From Frigidibacter sp. ROC022 (GTDB taxonomy: Bacteria > Pseudomonadota > Alphaproteobacteria > Rhodobacterales > Rhodobacteraceae): a DNA stretch of 64,000 nucleotides. Below are positions 47,601 to 57,900 of the stretch, piece after piece. The notes under the pieces are model-generated. The model did not search any database. It was not told where the DNA came from and saw nothing but the letters and a program-made list of their open reading frames with translations. Where the stretch lies: the NCBI RefSeq assembly GCF_024723735.1, contig NZ_JANQDU010000004.1:1-64000 (forward strand). The letters run 5' to 3'. How positions within the stretch are numbered: the stretch's first letter is position 1; each line of letters starts with the position of its first letter. A program made the translations under genes and the position numbers.

Positions 47601-48698
47601 ATGGGTTTCAAGATGGGGATCGTCGGGTTGCCGAATGTCGGCAAGTCCACGCTGTTCAATGCGCTGACCCGCACCGCCGCGGCGCAGGCGGCGAATTTCC
47701 CGTTCTGCACGATCGAACCGAATGTCGGCGAGGTCGCGGTGCCGGACGCCCGGCTCGACCGGCTGGCCGAGGCTGCCGGCTCGAAGCAGGTCATCCCGAC
47801 CCGGATGACCTTCGTCGATATCGCGGGGCTGGTGAAGGGCGCATCGCGCGGGGAAGGGCTGGGCAACCAGTTCCTCGCCAACATCCGCGAATGCGATGCC
47901 ATCGCCCATGTGCTGCGCTGCTTCGAGGACGGCGACATCACCCATGTCGAGGGCCGGATCGATCCGGCCTCGGATGCCGACATCATCGAGACCGAACTGA
48001 TGCTTGCCGATCTGGAATCGGTCGAGAAGCGGCTGGCCAACCTGTCGCGCAAGGTGCGTGGCGGCGACAAGGAGGCCGTCACCCAGGAGCGGCTGCTGAA
48101 ATCCGCCGCCGAGGCGCTGGAGGCCGGCAAGCCGGCCCGCAGCGTCGCGGTGCCCGAAGAGGATGCCAAGGCCTGGCGGATGCTGCAGCTGATCACCGCC
48201 AAGCCGGTGCTCTATGTGCTGAACGTGGCCGAGGCGGATGCCGCCACCGGCAACGAATACTCGGCCCGGATGGCAGAGAAGGCCGCCGCCGAAGGCGCCG
48301 CGACGGTGCTGATCTCGGCCCGGATCGAAGAAGAAATCTCGCAGCTCGGTGACGAGGACGCCGCGATGTTCCTCGACGAGATGGGCCTGGAAGAGCCGGG
48401 CCTCGACCGGCTGATCCGTGCCGGATACAAGCTGCTGGGCCTGCAGACCTATTTCACCGTCGGCCCGAAGGAAGCCCGGGCCTGGACGATCCCGGAAGGC
48501 ACCCTTGCACCGCAGGCGGCGGGGGTGATCCATGGCGATTTCGAACGCGGCTTCATCCGGGCCGAGACGATCGCCTATGACGATTTCGTCACCCTCGGCG
48601 GCGAGACCGCGGCCAAGGAGGCCGGCAAGATGCGGGTCGAAGGCAAGAGCTATGTGGTCCGGGACGGCGACGTGATGCATTTCCTGTTCTCGGGCTGA
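47601..48698 (+). CDS. ychF: Redox-regulated P-loop ATPase YchF (Obg family)
   Basis: 365 residues. GLPNVGKSTLFNAL (P-loop), TRMTFVDIAGLVKGASRGEG (G3), LNVAEADAAT (an ATP-preferring variant at the NKxD position), a coiled-coil insert, and the C-terminal TGS domain (GLQTYFTVGPKEARAWTI). Ribosome-associated and linked to oxidative-stress response. Upstream of tRNA-Ser. Confidence 0.93.
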   Translation: MGFKMGIVGLPNVGKSTLFNALTRTAAAQAANFPFCTIEPNVGEVAVPDARLDRLAEAAGSKQVIPTRMTFVDIAGLVKGASRGEGLGNQFLANIRECDAIAHVLRCFEDGDITHVEGRIDPASDADIIETELMLADLESVEKRLANLSRKVRGGDKEAVTQERLLKSAAEALEAGKPARSVAVPEEDAKAWRMLQLITAKPVLYVLNVAEADAATGNEYSARMAEKAAAEGAATVLISARIEEEISQLGDEDAAMFLDEMGLEEPGLDRLIRAGYKLLGLQTYFTVGPKEARAWTIPEGTLAPQAAGVIHGDFERGFIRAETIAYDDFVTLGGETAAKEAGKMRVEGKSYVVRDGDVMHFLFSG

Positions 48699-48808
48699 GG
48701 CCGGCGGGCGCCGGAGGCCCGGTTTCGGCAGCCTTCCGCATGGAAATGCCCCCCGACGCCCTCATCCGCCCCTTGCTTCGCCATTCCAGCGTCGCTAAAC
48801 GGGTCGGC

Positions 48809-48898
48809 GGAGTGGTGGCCGAGTGGTCGAAGGCACACCCCTGCTAAGGGTGCAGACCGGAAACGGTCTCGAGGGTTCGAATCCCTTCCACTCCGCCA
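48809..48898 (+). tRNA. tRNA-Ser(GCU)
   Basis: Acceptor GGAGTGG pairs with CCACTCC; D loop, anticodon loop with GCT at 48843-48845, long class II variable arm (ACCGGAAACGGT), T arm GGTTCGAATCC and encoded GCCA. A T-rich tract (48925-48931) follows and may end transcription. Intact; no integrase next to it. Confidence 0.95.
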
Positions 48899-49214
48899 CC
48901 ACATAACATGTTGATAGCGAAGAGTTTTTTTGTTCTTCACATTCCGGCGCAACGGCGGTCGGTGCACCGGGCGCCGGAATCGACGTCTGGCGAAATCGAA
49001 ACACGTCGCGCACGGCTTGATCAAATTTCCGACGGCGCTTCGAATGCGCTCCCGCGAAAATCAGGCGCAATCGGTGGCATTTGTATTGCCGACCATTTCA
49101 AGGAAGGCTGCAAATCTGTCCCGAATGCCTGCGATGACCCGCAAACCCGGGTCGGTTCATTCCCCGTGGGTGCAGCGATCGGGTTTCGGCGGTGACGCCG
49201 GATTCGACCGGGGC
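48899..49214. other. Intergenic region between tRNA-Ser and the secretion operon
   Basis: About 316 bases with a T7 tract soon after the tRNA. No gene supported; frames here are shadows. It separates tRNA-Ser from the 3' end of the type I secretion operon, which reads toward it. A GACCCGCAAACCCGGGTC-like dyad near 49137 is the only structure seen. Confidence 0.35.
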
Positions 49215-50540
49215 TTAGCGTTCATGAAATGCGCGGCCCATGCTGTCGCGGATCGGCTTCACCAGGTACTGGACGAAGGTGCGCTCGCCGGTGCGGATCA
49301 TCACTTCGGCCGGCATGCCCGGCAGCGGCTTGAACTGCGGCATCTGATCCAGTGCGCGTGGGTCGAGGGCGACGCGGGCGATGTAGACCTCGCGCGTTAT
49401 GCCGTCGCTGCGGTCCGTAACGGCGTCGGCCGAGACATATTCGACCCGCCCGCTCAGGATCGGCGTCACCCGCTGGTTCAGGGCCGTCAGCCGGATCGAG
49501 GCCGGTTGTCCCGGGCGCACGCTGTCGATGTCGGTGCGAAGCACGGCCACCTCGATGATCAGCGGCACGTCTTCGGGCAGGATCTCGACAATGGGCTTGC
49601 CGCTTTCGATCACCCCGCCGGGCGTATGGTAGAAGAGCCGCACGATGGTGCCCGATACCGGCGCCGCCACCACCGAGCGCGACAGCACGTCCTTGGCCCG
49701 GGTCTCCTGCTCGCGGATCGAGTCGAGCTCGGCCTGGATTCCCTGCAGCTCGCGCAGGGCGCCCTGGCGCCGTTCCTCGCGTGCCTGCTCGATCTCGGTC
49801 TCGTAGCGCTGCATGACCTCGGCCATCTCGGCGATCTCGGCCTGCAACCGGCCGATCTCGCCGACTGCCTCGACAAGGGCGCGATGGTTTGCGCTGACTT
49901 CATTCTGTCGCATCAGGCCGGCCGCCAGCAGGGCCTCGCGTGTCTCGAGCTCTTCGCTCAGGCTGGCGGCCTGATCGCTGTAGGACCGGACCAGCCCTTC
50001 GTAGCCCGCCGTGCGGATGTGCAATGCCTTGATGTTGCTGGCCAGCAGGGCGATGTCTCGTTCCAGCGCCGCCTTCGCCACCTCGAAGGTCAGCCGCTGG
50101 CTGTCGATGATCGACCTGATGTCGGGGTCCTCCGCCTCGGCCAGGATATGCGCCGGAAGCGTGAGTGCGTCGGCCTCGGAGTTGACCGCGCGCAGCCGCG
50201 CCTCGATGGCTTCGAGCCGGATCCGGCGCAGGTAGATTTCGCGCAGATTGGCCTGGGCCGCCGTGCGGTCGAGTTCCAGCAGGGCATCGCCGGCCTCGAC
50301 CCGGTCGCCTTCCGAGACCGGGATGGCGCGGATGATGCCGCCCTCGAGATGCTGCACCACCTTGTTCTGCCCGGTCGCGACGAAGTTCCCGTGCGAGATC
50401 ACGGCCGCCGCCAGCGGTGCACGAAATGCCCAGGCGCCGAAGCCGCCGAAGGACACTAGCATCAGCAGCGCACTGAACAGGACCAGCGGCCGGATCGAGC
50501 GTGGCACCGCGCTGTACCATTCGGTTCTGTCCTTCGTCAT
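49215..50540 (-). CDS. Type I secretion membrane-fusion (HlyD/PrtE-like) adaptor
   Basis: 441 residues. One N-terminal membrane helix (LVLFSALLMLVSFGGFGAWAF), a lipoyl-like segment (VVQHLEGGIIRAIPVSEGDRV), a long coiled coil (about residues 100-290; e.g. EIEQAREERRQGALREL) and the closing lipoyl and beta-barrel part (VVAAPVSGTIVRLFYHTPGG). It bridges the ABC exporter in the inner membrane to an outer-membrane TolC not encoded here. Its start overlaps the ABC gene stop by four bases. Confidence 0.9.
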   Translation of the reverse strand: MTKDRTEWYSAVPRSIRPLVLFSALLMLVSFGGFGAWAFRAPLAAAVISHGNFVATGQNKVVQHLEGGIIRAIPVSEGDRVEAGDALLELDRTAAQANLREIYLRRIRLEAIEARLRAVNSEADALTLPAHILAEAEDPDIRSIIDSQRLTFEVAKAALERDIALLASNIKALHIRTAGYEGLVRSYSDQAASLSEELETREALLAAGLMRQNEVSANHRALVEAVGEIGRLQAEIAEMAEVMQRYETEIEQAREERRQGALRELQGIQAELDSIREQETRAKDVLSRSVVAAPVSGTIVRLFYHTPGGVIESGKPIVEILPEDVPLIIEVAVLRTDIDSVRPGQPASIRLTALNQRVTPILSGRVEYVSADAVTDRSDGITREVYIARVALDPRALDQMPQFKPLPGMPAEVMIRTGERTFVQYLVKPIRDSMGRAFHER

Positions 50541-52690
50541 GCCTCGCCTCCGTGCAGCCGCCCGCGGCCTTTCGCACTGAAGTCCTGCAGTTTCCGCAGC
50601 ACCTCGGTCCGCTCGCCGAACAGCGCCACGGTGCCGTCGTTGAGCAGCATGATCTTGTCGACCTCCTGCAGCAGCGCCGGTTTCTGGGTGATCACCACCA
50701 CGGTGATCTTGTGGTCCCGCGCATGGCGGATCGCCCGGGCCAGTGCCCGGTCGCCGGATGTGTCCAGGTTCGAATTCGGCTCGTCCAGCACCACCATGGT
50801 CGGGCTGCCGAAGAAGGCGCGGGCCAGGGCGATGCGCTGCTTCTGCCCGCCCGAGAGCGGCGCGCCGTCGGCAGCCACCATCGTCTCGTAGCCATGGGGC
50901 AGGCCGGCGATCATGTCGTGCACATCGGCCAGGACGGCGGCGGTGTGAATCTGCGCGTCGGTCGCGTCCTCGCGCATGCGGCCGATATTCTGCTTGATCG
51001 TGCCCGGAAACAGCTGCACGTCCTGCGGCAGGTATCCGATGTTTTCACCGAACTGGCGCGGGTCCCAGTTGCGGATGTCCATCAGGTCCAGCCGCACGTT
51101 GCCCGAGGTGGGCAGGATCGATCCGACCAGCATCTTTCCCAACGTGCTCTTTCCGGCGCCGGAATTGCCGATCACCGCCAGCACCTCGCCCGGCGCCAGG
51201 GCGAAGGAAATGCCGTTCAGCACCACCTGCTTGGTGCCGCCGGGAACATAGAGCAGCCGCTCGACATCCAGCCTGCCGGTGGGATGCGGCAGCCAGAGCC
51301 GCTCGAACTGGTATTTCGAGTTGGTCAGGAGCTGCCGAACCCGGGCATGGGACCCGCGCGAGATCAGAAAGGCGTGCCAGCCCTCGATCGAACCTTCGAT
51401 CGGTGCCAGCGCGCGGCCGGCGATGATCGAGGCGGCAATGACCATCCCGCCGGTGATCTCGCCGTCGATGGCCAGCTTGGCGCCCCAGCCGAGCAGCGCG
51501 ATCTGGGTCAGAAGACGGGTTGCCCGCGACAGCGCCGCGAAGGCGATGTTGCGGTCCTGCGCCCGCACCTGCGAGGTCAGCGAGGCGGCCGTGTCGCGGC
51601 CCCAGATCGTCACCGCCTCGGGGATCATCGCCATGGCGTTGATGATCTGGCTGTTGCGCGACATCGAGTCGACATGCTGGTTGGCCTTGGACTGCGCCAG
51701 ATTGGCCTCGCCGAAAAGGCGTTCGGTGGCTTTCTGATTGACCAGGGCGATTATCAGCAGCGCCAGGGCGGTGGTCCCGACGATGAGGCCCAGATGCGGG
51801 TGCACCATGAACACGGCAAACAGCAGCAGGGGGGCAAAGGGCACGTCGAGAAACGACATCAGCGTGCCCGAGGTCAGGAAGCCGCGCAGCTGCTGCAGGT
51901 CGCCCAGCGTCTGGTATTCCCGTCCGGTGCCGTGCAGCGAGGCATGGGCCGCGGCGCTCAGGATCGGTGCGCCGAGCCGGGCGGCAAGCTCGACCGCGGT
52001 GCGCAGCAGCATCATCCGGCGGATTCCGTCCAGCACCGCCTGCAGGATCACCGCGCCGATCATCACCAGCGTCAGCATGATCAGGGTATCGACTGACCGG
52101 CTGGTCAGCACCCGGTCGGAGATCTGGAACAGGTAGACCGGGATCGCCAGCACCAGCAGGTTGGTGGCGCAGGTCAGCACCAGCACGGCGAGAAGGTTGC
52201 GCTTGACCGCGGTGAGTCCCGTCTTGAGGCTGTGGGCGAAGTCCTGCGGCCCCTGCCGACGGTGGAACCGGCCGCCGCGCCCGCCGCCCGAACCGTCGCC
52301 GCCGCCCGCCGGCGGCTCGCGGCGCCGGATCGGCTCGTTGGCCCGGGCCTGGATGGTCTCGCCCAGCCTGTCCCCGGACGATGCCAGCCGCGCCGTCGCG
52401 GCTCGGCGCGACACGAAACGGGCGTCCTCGCCGGGTGGCGGTGAACCGGGGAATCCCCTGTCGGATCGGGGGGCTTCGGAGCGCGTGGTTCCGACGGGCC
52501 CGGTCCCGGTTTCTGCCGGTGCCGCCGAACCCGTGTCCATGGTCGCTTGCCCCGTTTCGGCCTGTGCCGTTTCGGCCGGTTTCACCCGTGGCGCCCGCAC
52601 GGCATCGCCGGTGACGCGCTGGTCGGCGGTCAGCAACAGCGGCAGGCGCCGCAAGGGCCGGGGGTGGTCTTCGTCCAGCGAGTCCTTCAT
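50537..52690 (-). CDS. Type I secretion ABC exporter (PrtD-like) with long N-terminal extension
   Basis: 717 residues, against about 570 for the family. Residues 1-150 are a disordered Pro/Ala/Gly/Arg-rich extension (ending GGGDGSGGGRGG). From about 152 the standard exporter begins: LLAVLVLTCATNLLVLAIPV, further helices, then Walker A IGNSGAGKS, signature LSGGQKQR and Walker B MVVLDEPNSN. Substrates are probably the two upstream proteins (711 and 1016 aa) on the same strand. ATGA overlap with the adaptor gene. Confidence 0.9.
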   Translation of the reverse strand: MKDSLDEDHPRPLRRLPLLLTADQRVTGDAVRAPRVKPAETAQAETGQATMDTGSAAPAETGTGPVGTTRSEAPRSDRGFPGSPPPGEDARFVSRRAATARLASSGDRLGETIQARANEPIRRREPPAGGGDGSGGGRGGRFHRRQGPQDFAHSLKTGLTAVKRNLLAVLVLTCATNLLVLAIPVYLFQISDRVLTSRSVDTLIMLTLVMIGAVILQAVLDGIRRMMLLRTAVELAARLGAPILSAAAHASLHGTGREYQTLGDLQQLRGFLTSGTLMSFLDVPFAPLLLFAVFMVHPHLGLIVGTTALALLIIALVNQKATERLFGEANLAQSKANQHVDSMSRNSQIINAMAMIPEAVTIWGRDTAASLTSQVRAQDRNIAFAALSRATRLLTQIALLGWGAKLAIDGEITGGMVIAASIIAGRALAPIEGSIEGWHAFLISRGSHARVRQLLTNSKYQFERLWLPHPTGRLDVERLLYVPGGTKQVVLNGISFALAPGEVLAVIGNSGAGKSTLGKMLVGSILPTSGNVRLDLMDIRNWDPRQFGENIGYLPQDVQLFPGTIKQNIGRMREDATDAQIHTAAVLADVHDMIAGLPHGYETMVAADGAPLSGGQKQRIALARAFFGSPTMVVLDEPNSNLDTSGDRALARAIRHARDHKITVVVITQKPALLQEVDKIMLLNDGTVALFGERTEVLRKLQDFSAKGRGRLHGGEA

Positions 52691-52696
52691 TTGCCC

Positions 52697-54832
52697 TCAA
52701 CCCGTGACTGTCTGCATGACATCGGCACTCGGCATCCCGTCGATGACCTGTTGCGAGATGTGCTCCTCCATCTCTGCCGCCTTGGCGATCATGTCCTCGG
52801 CCAGGAAGGCGACCGCTTCCGAGGCAAGGGCCACCTGCGCGAAGACGCCCGCGGGCATTGCATCGGTGTCGATCAGCCCGGCCTGATGGATCATCTCGTC
52901 GCTGTAGGAGTCCCCCTTCACGAAGACGTCCGAATCCATCCCGCGCTCGGTCAGCGAAGCGGCATTCAGCAGCGCGTTCGCGCCGGCCGATATCTCCAGC
53001 TGTCCGGTCGCGACCTGCTCGGCCGCCGCCGCCATCGCATCGGCCACCGACATCGCGATCTGGTCGGCGTCGCCGACGACATTGCGCTGTTCGATGACGG
53101 TCGCCTGGTAGAGGTCGCCCTGCACCACCAGCACCGCGAGATTGCCGAGACCGTCGAATGCCCCGCCCGAGACCTCGGCGGCATCGAAGCTGCGCCCGCC
53201 TTCGACAAGCCGCTCGGCCAGCGCCGTCATCTTCTCCGACGCCGTCTCGATCCGGTCCTCGCCGACCCGCGAGATCACGGCACGGTTCATGGCCAGGTTG
53301 TCCGCGCCCAGCGTCTGCGCCCCGCCGCCGGTGGCGATCACGTCGTCGTCCAGCAGGACATTCTGCTGGCTGATGCTGATGACTTGCGAATAGTCACCCG
53401 CCACCACGATCACGTCGTATTGCTGGTTGAACGCCTGTATCTCGGCAAGGTTGCTCAGCCTGTTGGCCCCCGCCGTCAGTTCGGTGGTCGTCGCGGTCAG
53501 CGTGACCGAGATGCGGTCGAAATCCTCGATGTAGTTGGTCTGGACGATGTCGATCAGCTGAGTCAGGTCGCCGTCGATCTCGGTCACCGACCAACCAGTC
53601 GCCGGCCCGTCCGGTCTGGCGGACGGTGCCGAGGAGGAACCGATCTCGGCCCCGTTCAGTGCGACGCTGGCTGGATCGGTCTGACCGCTGCCGAAGTCCC
53701 GGTCCGAGATGAGGTTGATCTGGCTGATCGCCGTCAGGTCCAGGTGATCGCCCATCACCAGGATCGTCGGCGCATCGACCGGCCGCAGATAGAGATAGGA
53801 CTCGTTGATCGCCAGGTTCTCGCCGGTCGTGAGCTGGTGGCCCTCGGGATGTGGCGCGGCTGTCGCGGCAGCGGTTTCGGCGGCGGCGCGGCCACCACCA
53901 TGCGCGTCGGAAAGGACAGAGCCGATCACCACCGGGGCCGGATCGTCCGGTTCGGCCGCGACCGTGGCCGAGGCCGGCGGGCCGGACTCAGCCGGGTCGT
54001 CCGCGCCCGGGTCAGGCGACGACTGGTCGGGATCGGCGGGGGCGGTCGTATTCTCGCCCGCCGCTTCGTCCAACTCGAGTCGCGCGGCCAAAGCCTCTGG
54101 CAGGCTGTCGCGGAAATCGGGCACCGCCTCGGCCGATACGCCATCGACCAGCGGCCCCGATATCGCCTCGCCGCGCAGCACGGTCACCGCGGCGCCGGGC
54201 AACTCGGGTATCGGCGCCTCGGCCATCTGCCGGGCCAGGTCGGACCCCAGTTCGGCCAGTGACCCGGCCATTGAAATCGGCACCGTCGTGAAGGGGACCA
54301 GCATCCCGGCCGTGCCGGCCATGGTGGAAAGCGCGTCGGCCAGCACCTCGGGTGCCACGAAACCGGCCGTCGCCATGTCGCCCACGACGTCGTTGTCGGC
54401 CAGGTGATTGGCCTGCCGCAGCACCGCCCCGATGCTCGCCGGCGGCGGCAGCAGATATGACGTGGTGGCCATCTGCGGCTGGTTCGCCGCGTGACTCATG
54501 GCCGGACCGTTCGTGCTGCCCAGGATCAGGTTCTGATGGATGCCGCCGTTCACGCCAGATGCGGTCGCAGCGTGGAATGGCGGCGCGGAGGGGGTGTGGC
54601 CTTCCAGCGGCCGGGACAGGGCAATATTCAGGTGCGGATCATAGCCCTGGAGCTGGTGCGAACTGGGGTGCGCGATGGTCACAGGCGCCAGCTGCGGGTG
54701 CTCGGGGTCGGGCTGGTCGGGTTGAGAAAAGCGATTGTAGGTAAACCGGAAACGTCCGTCTTCTGCGCTCAACTCGAACAAGCCAACGAAATGGGCGATT
54801 GCCTCGGTTGTGCGATCAAATGGAATCATCAA
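52697..54832 (-). CDS. Probable type I secretion substrate with GD...QxN repeats, 711 aa
   Basis: No signal peptide; acidic, Ala/Asp-rich, almost no Cys. Five degenerate units read V-x-G-D-x7-9-I-x-Q-x-N-x3-D-x-D, at about residues 359-381, 419-441, 477-499, 570-592 and 638-659. Before several of them lies G-A-N-x-L-x-N-x-A. N-terminal partial units occur at about 97-109 (GIHQNLILG) and 137-150 (VLRQANHLADNDVV). Residues 260-330 are disordered. It lies six bp upstream of the ABC exporter gene, so it is a strong candidate cargo. I do not recognise a named domain; database entries may call it only 'type I secretion protein'. Confidence 0.75.
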   Translation of the reverse strand: MMIPFDRTTEAIAHFVGLFELSAEDGRFRFTYNRFSQPDQPDPEHPQLAPVTIAHPSSHQLQGYDPHLNIALSRPLEGHTPSAPPFHAATASGVNGGIHQNLILGSTNGPAMSHAANQPQMATTSYLLPPPASIGAVLRQANHLADNDVVGDMATAGFVAPEVLADALSTMAGTAGMLVPFTTVPISMAGSLAELGSDLARQMAEAPIPELPGAAVTVLRGEAISGPLVDGVSAEAVPDFRDSLPEALAARLELDEAAGENTTAPADPDQSSPDPGADDPAESGPPASATVAAEPDDPAPVVIGSVLSDAHGGGRAAAETAAATAAPHPEGHQLTTGENLAINESYLYLRPVDAPTILVMGDHLDLTAISQINLISDRDFGSGQTDPASVALNGAEIGSSSAPSARPDGPATGWSVTEIDGDLTQLIDIVQTNYIEDFDRISVTLTATTTELTAGANRLSNLAEIQAFNQQYDVIVVAGDYSQVISISQQNVLLDDDVIATGGGAQTLGADNLAMNRAVISRVGEDRIETASEKMTALAERLVEGGRSFDAAEVSGGAFDGLGNLAVLVVQGDLYQATVIEQRNVVGDADQIAMSVADAMAAAAEQVATGQLEISAGANALLNAASLTERGMDSDVFVKGDSYSDEMIHQAGLIDTDAMPAGVFAQVALASEAVAFLAEDMIAKAAEMEEHISQQVIDGMPSADVMQTVTG

Positions 54833-54920
54833 GAAGTCCCTTCGCTGGTGGCCAGCATGATTTTCCGGGCAGTCCGATGAAGGCCCGGGGCCGGCGAACC
54901 GGCCCCGGGATTTGCACCGA

Positions 54921-57900
54921 TCAGGCGCTGTCGCTGCTGTCGTCGCCGACGTAGGTGGAGCTCATCGATCCGCCGACCACGGTCATGTCGACCGAGTTGC
55001 CGAGCACGTTGGCCCCCATCACGATGCTCTGGTTGAACGCCGTGGTGTCGATCGCCGCGGCCGCAGAGGCATAGGACGAGCCGTCGACATAGCCGTCGTC
55101 GCCGTTGCCCGAGCCCCACTGGCCAAGATCGCCGCCCATGCCGCCGTCGCCGTTGGTGGCGGTGCCGCCCATGCCGGCGATGGCATCGCCGATATCGATC
55201 GCGCCGCCGGTAGCGGTGCCGCCGCCGGCCAGTCCGCCTTCACCGCCGGCCGCCATCGACTCGCCGCCCGAGCCACCGGCGCCACCCGTTGCGGTGCCGC
55301 CGCCGGTCCCGTTCGCGGTATTGCTCGACGAGGTGTCCGAGCTTGCCGCGCCGCCGTAGCCGGCGATGGCGTCGGCCATGCCCTCGCCCGAGGCGGTGGT
55401 CATCGACTCCGAGACCATGTCGGCCAGCCCGCCGTAGCCCGAGTCGGCTTCGGCATCGCCGGTGCCCGAACTGGAGGTGTCGGTGTCGTTCTGGGCCCAT
55501 GCCTCGCCCGAGCTACCGCCCAGCGAGTCGGCCTGGCCCGCACCACTGCCGTTGGCAGCCGAGTCCGAGGCCGCATCGGCGTCGCCGCCCATGCCGCCCA
55601 GGGCTTCCGAGGTGCCGGTACCGGTGCCGTCGGCCGCCGAATCCGACATCGCGTCGGCGGTGCCGCCCGCGCCGCCGTCCGAATCGGCCGAGCCGGTCCC
55701 CGTGCCCATCGCATCGGCGGCCGAGTCGAGGTCGGACGCGCCGCTGCGGCCGCCGGTGGCGACCCCGCTGCCCGAGCCGGTTCCGGTGGCGTCGGCGTCA
55801 TTGGCGGCGTCGTTGCTGCCGCCCATGCCCGCCGCCGCGGTTCCGGTGCCGGTGCCGCGACCATCTGCATCCGAGGTGGCGTCGGCATCGTTCGAGCCGC
55901 CTTCGCCACCGGTCGATGTGCCGGTTCCGGTGCCGGTGCCATCGGCCCGGGACGTGCCGTCGAGGGCGTTGGAACCGCCTCCGCCATTGCCGCTGTCGGC
56001 GCTGCTGGTCCCGGTGCCGTCAGCGTCCGACGACGAGTCGGCATCGTTCGCGCCGCCCGCGCCTCCGGTCGAGGTGCCGGTTCCCGTGCCGGTGCCGGAG
56101 CCCGCCGCCGGGCCCGAGGCGGCGGTGCCTGCGGCGCCGTTGCCGCCTTCGGCATTGCCGAGCCCGATGCCCGCGCCGAGCGCGTTCGCATCGTCGGCCT
56201 CGGCGTCGGCATCGCCCCGGCCGCTTTCCTCGACTTCGGCCTCCGACTCGGCCTCTGCCGCGCCAAGCCCGGCGCCAAGCGCCCCGGCATTGCCGCCGTC
56301 ACCGCCGTCGCCGTCGGCCTCGCTCTCGCCTTCTCCGAGTCCCAGGCCGCCGCCAAGCGCTGCCGAGTCGCCGCCGTCGGCATCCTCGGCCTCGGCTTCG
56401 GAACCGGCGAGACCGGCCCCTAGCGCTGCGCTCTCGGCTTCGCTGTCACCGCCCTCGGCGTCGTCGGCCTCGTTCTCGGTCTCGGCGCCGGCAGCACCGA
56501 TCCCGGCGCCAAGCGCACCCGAGTCACCGCCGTCGGCATCCTCGGCCTCGGCATCCGACTCGCTGCCCGCGGCCCCGATGCCGGCACCCAGGGCCCCGGC
56601 GTCACCGCCGTTGGCATCCTCCGCCTCGGCCTCGGACTCACTGTCCGCGGCCCCGATCCCGGCGCCGAATGCACCCGCGTCTCCACCGTCACCGGTTTCC
56701 GACTCCGAGTCGGATTCGGCCCCGGCTGCGCCGATGCCCGCGCCCAGTGCGCCGGAATCGCCACCGTCAGCGTCGCCGCCATCGGATTCGGATTCGGCCT
56801 CGGCAGCACCGATCCCCGCTCCGATCGAGCCGGCATCGCCGCCATCGGCATCGCCGCCATCGGACTCGGCTTCGGATTCGGCTGCCCCGATCCCGGCGCC
56901 GAGCGCCGCGGAATCGCCACCGTCGCCGGATTCACCCTCGGCTTCGCTGTCGACATCGCTGGCGCCAAGACCGATGCCAAGCGCACCGGCGTCGCCGCTG
57001 TCGCCGCCTTCGGCCTCGCCGTCGGATTCGCTGGCGCCCAGGCCAAGACCGACGCCCAATGCGCCGCCGTCGCCACCGTCGCCACCGTCGGTCTCGCTGT
57101 CGGCTTCCGAGCCGCCGATGCCCAGACCGACGCCCAGCTGTGCCGTGTCGCCGGAATCGCCACCGTCACCGGTTTCCGAATCCGCTTCGCCGCCATCGCC
57201 GGACTCGCCGCCCTCGGCCGCCGCAAAGCCGCCCAGGCCGGTGCCGCCCTTGGCGTCGCCACCATCAGCATCGGCGTGGTCGCCGCCATTGCCGCCTTCC
57301 GAGCGTGCATCGATGCCCGGGCCGGCTTCCGCCTTGCCGCCGGAGGCACGACCGTTGGCCTCGAAGGTGGCGTCATTCCTCACCGACGCGTTTTCCAGCG
57401 TGTCGTTGTCGTCGAGCGTCGATGTCTGCACGTTGACGAAGCCGAAATTGTTGCCGGAGCCGCTCAGCGAACCGTCGAGCGCGCCGCTCACGTCAATGTC
57501 GAGATCGTCGCCGGGATCGAAGTCGACGTCGCCCTTGGCAAGCACGACGTTGCCCTCGTTGTCCTCTTCAACCTCGACATCGCCGAATCCGTCATAGGAC
57601 GGGTCGTAGCCTTCGAGATCGACATCTACGTCCACTTCGACATCGACATCGACATCCGAGTCATTGCTGCTCTCGGTCTTCGTCTCGGTCTTTGTCCGGG
57701 TGTCGGTATCGGTTTCCGTGTCGGTCTTTGTTCCGGTCTTCGTCTCGCTCTCGCTCTCGGTGTCGGTCTTGCTTCTTGAAGATGTGTCGGTTTCCGTGCC
57801 GCTGGAATTGGTATTCTCGTTCGAGTTCTCGTTGCCATTCCATTGGCCCTGTCCCTGACCTTGAGCTTGGAGACCAAGCTGCGCCTGGCCCTGTCCCTGA

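Noticed and set aside
48809-48898. tRNA-Ser as a second integration site
   Set aside because: The gene is intact, with no integrase or repeated 3' end next to it.
48650-49070. Minus-strand frames across tRNA-Ser
   Set aside because: They run through an intact tRNA and have no start or family support.
55289-57597. Long plus-strand frames opposite the 1016-aa repeat gene
   Set aside because: They are Arg/Pro/Ser- or Ala/Pro/Ser-rich translations of the repeat DNA. The minus frame has a start with a ribosome site, ordered domains and a gene context.
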